Part shown: positions 59,574-64,000 of the stretch, piece by piece | Numbering within the stretch: position 1 is the stretch's first letter | Layout: every line of letters begins with the position of its first letter | Assembly: GCF_030272615.1 (NCBI RefSeq) | Contig: NC_081414.1 | Coordinates: forward strand, 341,858,717 to 341,922,716 | DNA length: 64,000 nucleotides | Origin: Cryptomeria japonica | Taxonomy: Eukaryota; Streptophyta; Pinopsida; Cupressales; Cupressaceae | Reading direction: 5' to 3' | The notes under the pieces: generated by a model | The model's input: the letters and a program-made list of their open reading frames with translations, nothing else | Told to the model about the DNA's origin: nothing | The model's database searches: none | Program-made: the position numbers and the translations under genes

Positions 59574-60155
59574 TGGCAACTTATCGCTACCAGTTTTCGA
59601 GACAGTATTCTGTTACCGATTGCCTAGACCTATTTGCATTACTGATCTATCAGATCCCTTCTGTAGCTTATGGAGCCTTGAGCATTGATTTTGATGCTCC
59701 TTAGCATGTGGCCAACCTTTTCCCATGATCTATACTTCATTCTTTGGATTTTTCAGAGGAATTACTTTGGCGGAGGCTGAACTTGTTGGTTTTGCATGTT
59801 AGGTCTTGATCTTTGGTGTTTGATCCTTTTTGGGCCGACCGATCCCCTTGGATCATATAATTCATTATAATGGACCATTAGAATGTAATCGAGAAGTTAG
59901 AATGAGCATAGAAGATAGATCTTAAGATTTGAGGTCCCGATTGTGACCTGTTCTATATTTTGAGCATGTTTTAGCAGGCCTATGAGCTGGTTTCTTTTAC
60001 CTAATTGCTATTGGTTGGTTGTAATCAGTTTTCATGACATAATTTAATCTCTTATGGATTTCCTCCATCATGTTCCTATGTTTCCATTGTGTTTACTCTT
60101 TCTGATAAGTCTAGACTGATCTCTTTGAGGTCCTTCCTAGCCGATGACTACTTCA

Positions 60156-61288
60156 GTATGATATAATGCTCTCATCATCAATGATTATGCATCCTCTAGT
60201 CTATTACCAGATTTGGTAGGTTCTTCTTCTACCAAGGCTACTCTTTCATTGTTCTCTATCTTCTTTCATTTAAAGGCACGATGTCCTTCCCCTCCGCATT
60301 TGAAATAGGTTCCTCAAAATACTCTCTTTTCTTGTCTTTTGTCTTCCTTTCCATAATATTCATTCCAGTAACCTTCATTTTATTTTTTCTGATAAAAATT
60401 TATGTCATCTCTCTAGTATGAACTACCATCTTTTCTAACTTCCTTGTCTTTATTGTGATCTGCATAGGTTCCTCGACCTCCAAAACATGATCTTCCTCCC
60501 TGAAATCTTCTGCCTCTACCTCACTGCTTCTGCTCATGTCTTTTATTCAAATTTTCTTCTGCCTTCAAAGCATATTGGTATGCTTCTTCCACACCACTCA
60601 ACTTGATCAAATTGAGTTCATCTTGTATCGACATCCACAATCCATTCAAATATTGGGAAACTTGTTCAACCTTGTCATCGACATGTTCGGACCTGATATT
60701 CAACTTGTAGAATGCTTTGGTATACTCCTTCACACTGGTTTCTTTTTGCTTCAGGGTTCTTCCGAAACAAATTCACTTGATAGTCAGAAGGCAAGAACTT
60801 TGATTTCAACTTACTAATAATCTTCTCCCATGATTTGATATTTTCTTTCCTCTTCTTTTTCGGTCTACCCACAAATGTTCCCACCAAAGAGACACATGAC
60901 CTTTCAACCTAGTATAGGAATATTTCACCTTTCGTTCTTCTGCGGTATTCTCAAAATCAAAATACTTCTCCACCTCCAAGATCCAATCCATCAATTTATC
61001 TGAATCCAACTTGCCATCATCATCCAGTGCGGTAAAATGTGGTTTGGTCTTTTCTCTACTCAAAACCCTCAAGAACCTCTCTTTTTTTGGATAGATCACC
61101 GGTTGATTTGCAACTCCTTCTCCCACCTCAACTTCTCCTTCATCATTACTCACATGTTCAATGTGTCAACCTCATCTCTAGGCTATTTCAATAGCTTCTA
61201 ATTAGGCTGTAATTCCTCAAAACATTTCCATCACACCAGGGTCTGCATTTCCACGTGCTCCACCACCTCAAGCATTCCTTCGTGCCAT
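60156..61288 (-). pseudogene. gag: Gag of a second chromovirus (element F)
   Basis: The start is ATG 61286-61288. It is homologous to the gag at 45067: FTALDDDGKLDSDKLMDWILE, FDFENTAEERKVKYSYTRLKGHVSLWWEHL, GVYQSILQ/MKEYTKAFYKLNIRS and ELNLIKLSGVEEAYQYALKAEENLNKRHEQ, then an Arg/Gly-rich part and a FKCGGEGHRAF knuckle near 60280. Several stops and two frameshifts (about 60880 and 60700) disrupt it. It is cut at 60156, just past gag, where the LTR of element E ends. Confidence 0.88.
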
Positions 61289-61386
61289 CTTCATGCAAGT
61301 CCTCTACACTTGTGGGTTAGATCCTCAATTCCATCACCCCACAACAAAATCTTTACAAAACTTTGCAATCTCAAGAATGAAATCTC

Positions 61387-61398
61387 ACTCTGATACCA
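61387..61398 (-). promoter_or_regulatory. PBS of element F
   Basis: TGGTATCAGAGT on the minus strand is one base from the initiator-Met complement. LTR-like sequence starts two bases further right. Confidence 0.85.
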
Positions 61399-61400
61399 CT

Positions 61401-61500
61401 TGGTGTAGTCATGGTTAGGAGGGTCCTCAAGGAGAACAATCTGAACCGTGCACCAAATTAAAATAGCTCAAATAGTACAATATGATGGAGGCAATGCAGA
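61401..61500 (-). repeat. Start of the 5' LTR of element F
   Basis: TGGTGTAGTCATGG... with AGGAGGGTCCTCAAGGAGAACAAT parallels the reverse complement of element E's LTR end (AGTCATCGACTAGGAGGGACCTC). Similarity fades after about 61530; the outer end is not located. Confidence 0.6.
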
Positions 61501-62156
61501 ATTAGATGTATTATTTATCAAAGAGATTGACTACAAACTATCGACAACATGTGGGCTACAACATTCGACTCATAGGCCTAATTACAGAATGTGTATTATG
61601 CAACATTTGGCTCAAGCAAGAATGCGAGCCAAATCCGAAACACCTAATCCTTATATTTATCTTCTATATTCTAATCACTACTTATTAAAAACTTGATGAT
61701 ATTGATTTATATGTGTGTAGGAGAAAAAGTGACACTAAGCAAACATGCCCTAATCTCACTTTCAACCACACACTTGCGGAATACGAAAAAGCCTAGAGGT
61801 ATCACACAATTGGCTACTTCTTTTTGTGGAAGAGAGAGCCATGGGCTACCTATTAGGATTTCTATTCTTTTGTTGCAATTGAAAGATAAAATGATGCAAG
61901 TTCAATCCCTAACCCCAAAGTGCAAGTATGAACTAATAACAAGATTGCAGAATTGAACTTAAACAATGGAAAGTTGTAAACACAAGGACAAGACAAGAAT
62001 GTAAATGTGTACCCGGTGTTAAAATATGAATGAAAATGTTCGGGACGGGGGCACGGGCACCACTGTCTTGATTCTGCCCCTGAAACTGCTCTGGAAACTG
62101 CTGTTTTGTAACCTGGAAAGCTGTCAAAAATGTTGAAAACTGTTGTCTGACAGAAA
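61501..62156. other. Unassigned sequence between element F and the hairpin-family element
   Basis: I see no gene. Short ORFs (61448-61696, 61693-61956) have no signature. It probably holds the outer LTR of F and part of the next element. Confidence 0.35.
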
Positions 62157-62244
62157 GACCAGGGCGCCCAGTGCCCCTGTCCCAGGGACCAGGGCATCCA
62201 GTGCCCCTATCCTGGCAGGACCAGGGTGCCCCACGCCCCTGTCC
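62157..62244 (-). repeat. Three GGACC...GTCC hairpin units (right-end relative)
   Basis: Units start near 62157, 62186 and 62218. They have the same AGGGCGCCCAGTGCCC-type core as the units at 878-966, but are more diverged. Confidence 0.8.
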
Positions 62245-62992
62245 TAGCTTTCTAGGCTGGAATTTGGTGTGAAGTTCAGTCTCCGTCTGCTTCCGTTGGA
62301 TCTGCAACTTGCGACGTCGTCCGAATCCTGAAACCTGCACTTATATCTAAAAAGGTGTTTTGGGTGGCTATATAGGGTATTGCCTTAGTCAAACCCCCGC
62401 TTCGGTGATTTCCACCTCCACGAATAGCCAAGTTGTATTGTAAAAGTAATGTGTGTGCAGACCTTGTGTGTGTGCAAGATCCTAAAATGCAAGTAAGCAA
62501 ACTAGAGCAACCTAGAAAGTAAACCCTAATTGCTTGTAAATGATAATGTAAATGCTCCAAATCAAGATGCAAAGTGATCTAAAGCATGAATACAAATGAT
62601 ATAATGAGGCTTATGCAAAGACATGAAAACAACATGAAATCATACCCAACCCCAAGGGAGGGGTACAAGCCAATCTTCAGTCGGTGATCCCTTATTGTTC
62701 TTCAATGCCTTCAAAGCCCTAAATGGATGAATGAAATTGATGGATGCTTGATGGATTGATGTTGAATGTTGTTGAAGTCTTCAAAGATCTGCTCTTTCAC
62801 TGCTTAGAAGGTCCCTTGAAAACCAAAAATCCGGATCCTTTCAAATGAAGAAAGAGAGCTCTTATATATGAAACCCTAGGTCTTAATTTCAACTTTAGGC
62901 TGACTTAGAGATTGAATCTCCCACCAATTTCTTGGGGTTAAGTTTTATTTTATGATTGGATCGCGCTCCTAAAATTTCGGGAAAAATGTCCG
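62245..62992. other. Probable LTR or leader of the hairpin-family element
   Basis: Non-coding; AACCCCAAGGGAGGGGTACAAG near 62650 recalls CCCCTTGGGAGTGG of the 707-8360 LTR in reverse orientation. No gene seen. Confidence 0.35.
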
Positions 62993-63022
62993 GGACCGTG
63001 TGCACTCCGAGCGCCATGGTCC
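62993..63022 (-). repeat. 30-bp hairpin motif, right-end copy
   Basis: It begins GGACCGTG and ends CATGGTCC with a GTGCACTCCGAGCGC core, nearly identical to the copies at 2266 and 2888. Confidence 0.8.
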
Positions 63023-63388
63023 CCACAACTTTTCACCAAATTTTCAGGGCCATCAGATATGATGATTTTAGAGAGACTCCCAAAGTTATAGGTGATTTCG
63101 AGATGTTTTGACCCCCAAAATCAAGCCCCGAAGTTCAAAATAGGACCTAATTAGGGTTTTTGATTAAATGATGTATTGGAAGAATAAAATGAAAGGGGCA
63201 CACTTTAATGAAAGGGCCGAACTTTATGATATGGGAGATGATAAAATAAGACCTTAGACCTAATTAATTTAATTAATTAAGTGCTAAAGGGGAAATGCAA
63301 TGCAAAATGCAAAATGCGCCAAGGCAGGTGCTAAAATAGGTGTGAAATTGTACTGCTTTAGCAAGTGCATACAATTTATGACGCTACA
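63023..63388 (-). repeat. Start of a 3' LTR of a hairpin-family element
   Basis: The minus-strand sequence begins TGTAGCGTCATAAATTG at 63388, like TGTAGCATCCTAAAATTG of the 707-8360 LTR, and follows a matching PPT. The left end of the LTR is not located. Confidence 0.65.
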
Positions 63389-63405
63389 TTTAGCCCCCAC
63401 TTTAG
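63389..63405 (-). promoter_or_regulatory. PPT of the right-end element
   Basis: CTAAAGTGGGGGCTAAA on the minus strand is the same as at 7245-7261. It fixes the orientation of this element as minus. Confidence 0.8.
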
Positions 63406-64000
63406 TGGTCATATGAACACTACATGCATATGCAAGCTAAAGTACAGAAAAGTAAACATTATTTGAAAAAGGATATATCCATAAGTTGTCGGATGAAGCC
63501 CCCAGCGGTATCTATAGTACTCAGTTAAGAACCACAACCTACAAAACCACATGTTAGATCACAAAATCACCTAATGCTTACTAAGGAAGGTGATGAAAAT
63601 TCTAGGGTAGCTATATGCCCCCCCCTATTTCGGCTTGCTAATTTTAGTGAGTTGAAACAGGGTATCATGTTTACCACTTCGAATTGTTAAAGAATATTGA
63701 TGACAAATGCTCACAAGAAGATTTGATATGAGATCAAAATCTAATGGAGAATCATTTGGTAAGAAAGAGGACTAAATCTCAATTCCAACACAACAAAGAG
63801 TGTGAGGATTTGAGAGTTCTCTAACACAAGATGAAGGATGTAAATGGAAACAAAATGCAAAGAGAAGAAAAGAAAGGAAAAAAGCATGAATACACACAGT
63901 GGTGATCCATGAGAAGAATAGTGAGAGAGAAAACATGGACTTCTCGCCCCTAGATCTTGTCTAGGTGATCCATGGGAAAAAGGACATGGAAAACTAGCCC
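63406..64000 (-). other. 3' interior of the right-end element
   Basis: Non-coding. GGGGGCTTCATCC (about 63497 in reverse) and a C7 run (63620) echo the repeated TGGGGGC motifs in 6845-7256. The body of the element should lie right of the window. Confidence 0.5.

Larger units (their letters stand above)
44373..60155 (+). mobile_element. Chromovirus-like Ty3/gypsy element E, 5' end cut, split by copia D
   Basis: The order is: remnant of 5' LTR (44373-44957), PBS (44960-44971), gag (45067-46070), internally deleted pol (46071-47720 and 55530-56310), PPT, and a 3' LTR of about 3.8 kb (56336-60155). The last ~585 bp of the 3' LTR (59574-60155) match 44374-44957, which ties the two ends together. 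Copia D occupies 47721-55524. Sequence to the right of 60155 is gag of a sister element in opposite orientation, so E probably inserted into that element. Confidence 0.85.
56336..60155 (+). repeat. 3' LTR of element E (about 3.8 kb, repeat-laden)
   Basis: It starts TGTCGATGTG directly after the PPT and ends GACTACTTCA. Its last ~580 bp match the 5' LTR remnant. It contains a GA-rich tract, a palindromic short-unit array, a CT-rich tract, GATATC-rich palindromes and about 1.2 kb of AT-rich non-coding sequence (58400-59570). The LTR is longer than the remaining interior (about 3.6 kb). If the PPT assignment is wrong, the region 56336-59573 would be a separate insertion. Confidence 0.7.

Overview
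The window is plant nuclear DNA made almost entirely of decayed, nested LTR retrotransposons. I found no intact host gene, rRNA, tRNA or CRISPR array. The features that point to a plant are Ty1/copia and Ty3/gypsy elements with TG...CA LTRs, 5-bp target-site duplications (TSDs), initiator-Met-type primer-binding sites, Tat-like and chromovirus-like pol genes, a TRIM, and AT-rich spacers with TA/TG microsatellites. The nesting density suggests a large genome, possibly a gymnosperm. That last step is inference; nothing here fixes the species.

Nest 1 (1-21565). A copia element on the + strand (19100-21565) appears to be split by a large Tat-like Ty3/gypsy element on the - strand (before position 1 to 19099). 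The Tat-like element has an unusual order: gag, protease, an archaeal-type RNase H, reverse transcriptase (RT), a degenerate gypsy RNase H, then integrase. Beyond pol lie an antisense ORF (11022-11753) and a long sense-strand extra ORF (10446 leftwards). That extra ORF is itself split by a third element (707-8360). The third element has LTRs of 1158 and 1099 bp and a perfect GCATG TSD. It encodes only a Gag plus a protease-like domain, and carries a family of GC-rich hairpins.

Middle (21566-37573). AT-rich spacer holds a degenerate ~210-270 bp tandem repeat (24330-25275). Next is a copia element on the - strand (26237-33249) with both LTRs, a primer-binding site (PBS), a polypurine tract (PPT) and a near-perfect TSD. 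Then come a 350-bp TA/TG/CATA microsatellite, a short relic of gypsy RNase H, and LTR-like debris.

Nest 2 (37574-44372). A related copia element on the - strand has both outer ends cut off. Inside its RNase H region sits a complete 344-bp TRIM: 138-bp LTRs, PBS, PPT and a perfect GTAGA TSD.

Nest 3 (44373-61401 and on). A chromovirus-like Ty3 gag on the - strand (60156-61288) is abutted by a second chromovirus on the + strand (44373-60155). Copia D on the - strand (47721-55524, TSD AGTTT) sits in the integrase of that second chromovirus, and a 502-bp solo LTR (51583-52084, TSD CTTGT) sits in the integrase of copia D. The 3' LTR of the + strand chromovirus is about 3.8 kb, longer than its internal region. 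It contains a GA-rich tract, an array of ~20-bp palindromic GGGGTCATATG/CATATGACCCC units, and a CT-rich tract.

The right end (about 61900-64000) is the 3' end of a - strand relative of the hairpin-bearing element. Coding regions are mostly interrupted by stops that single C-to-T or G-to-A changes would explain, as expected for old methylated repeats. Every boundary was found by eye, so expect an error of a few bases unless a TSD fixes it.
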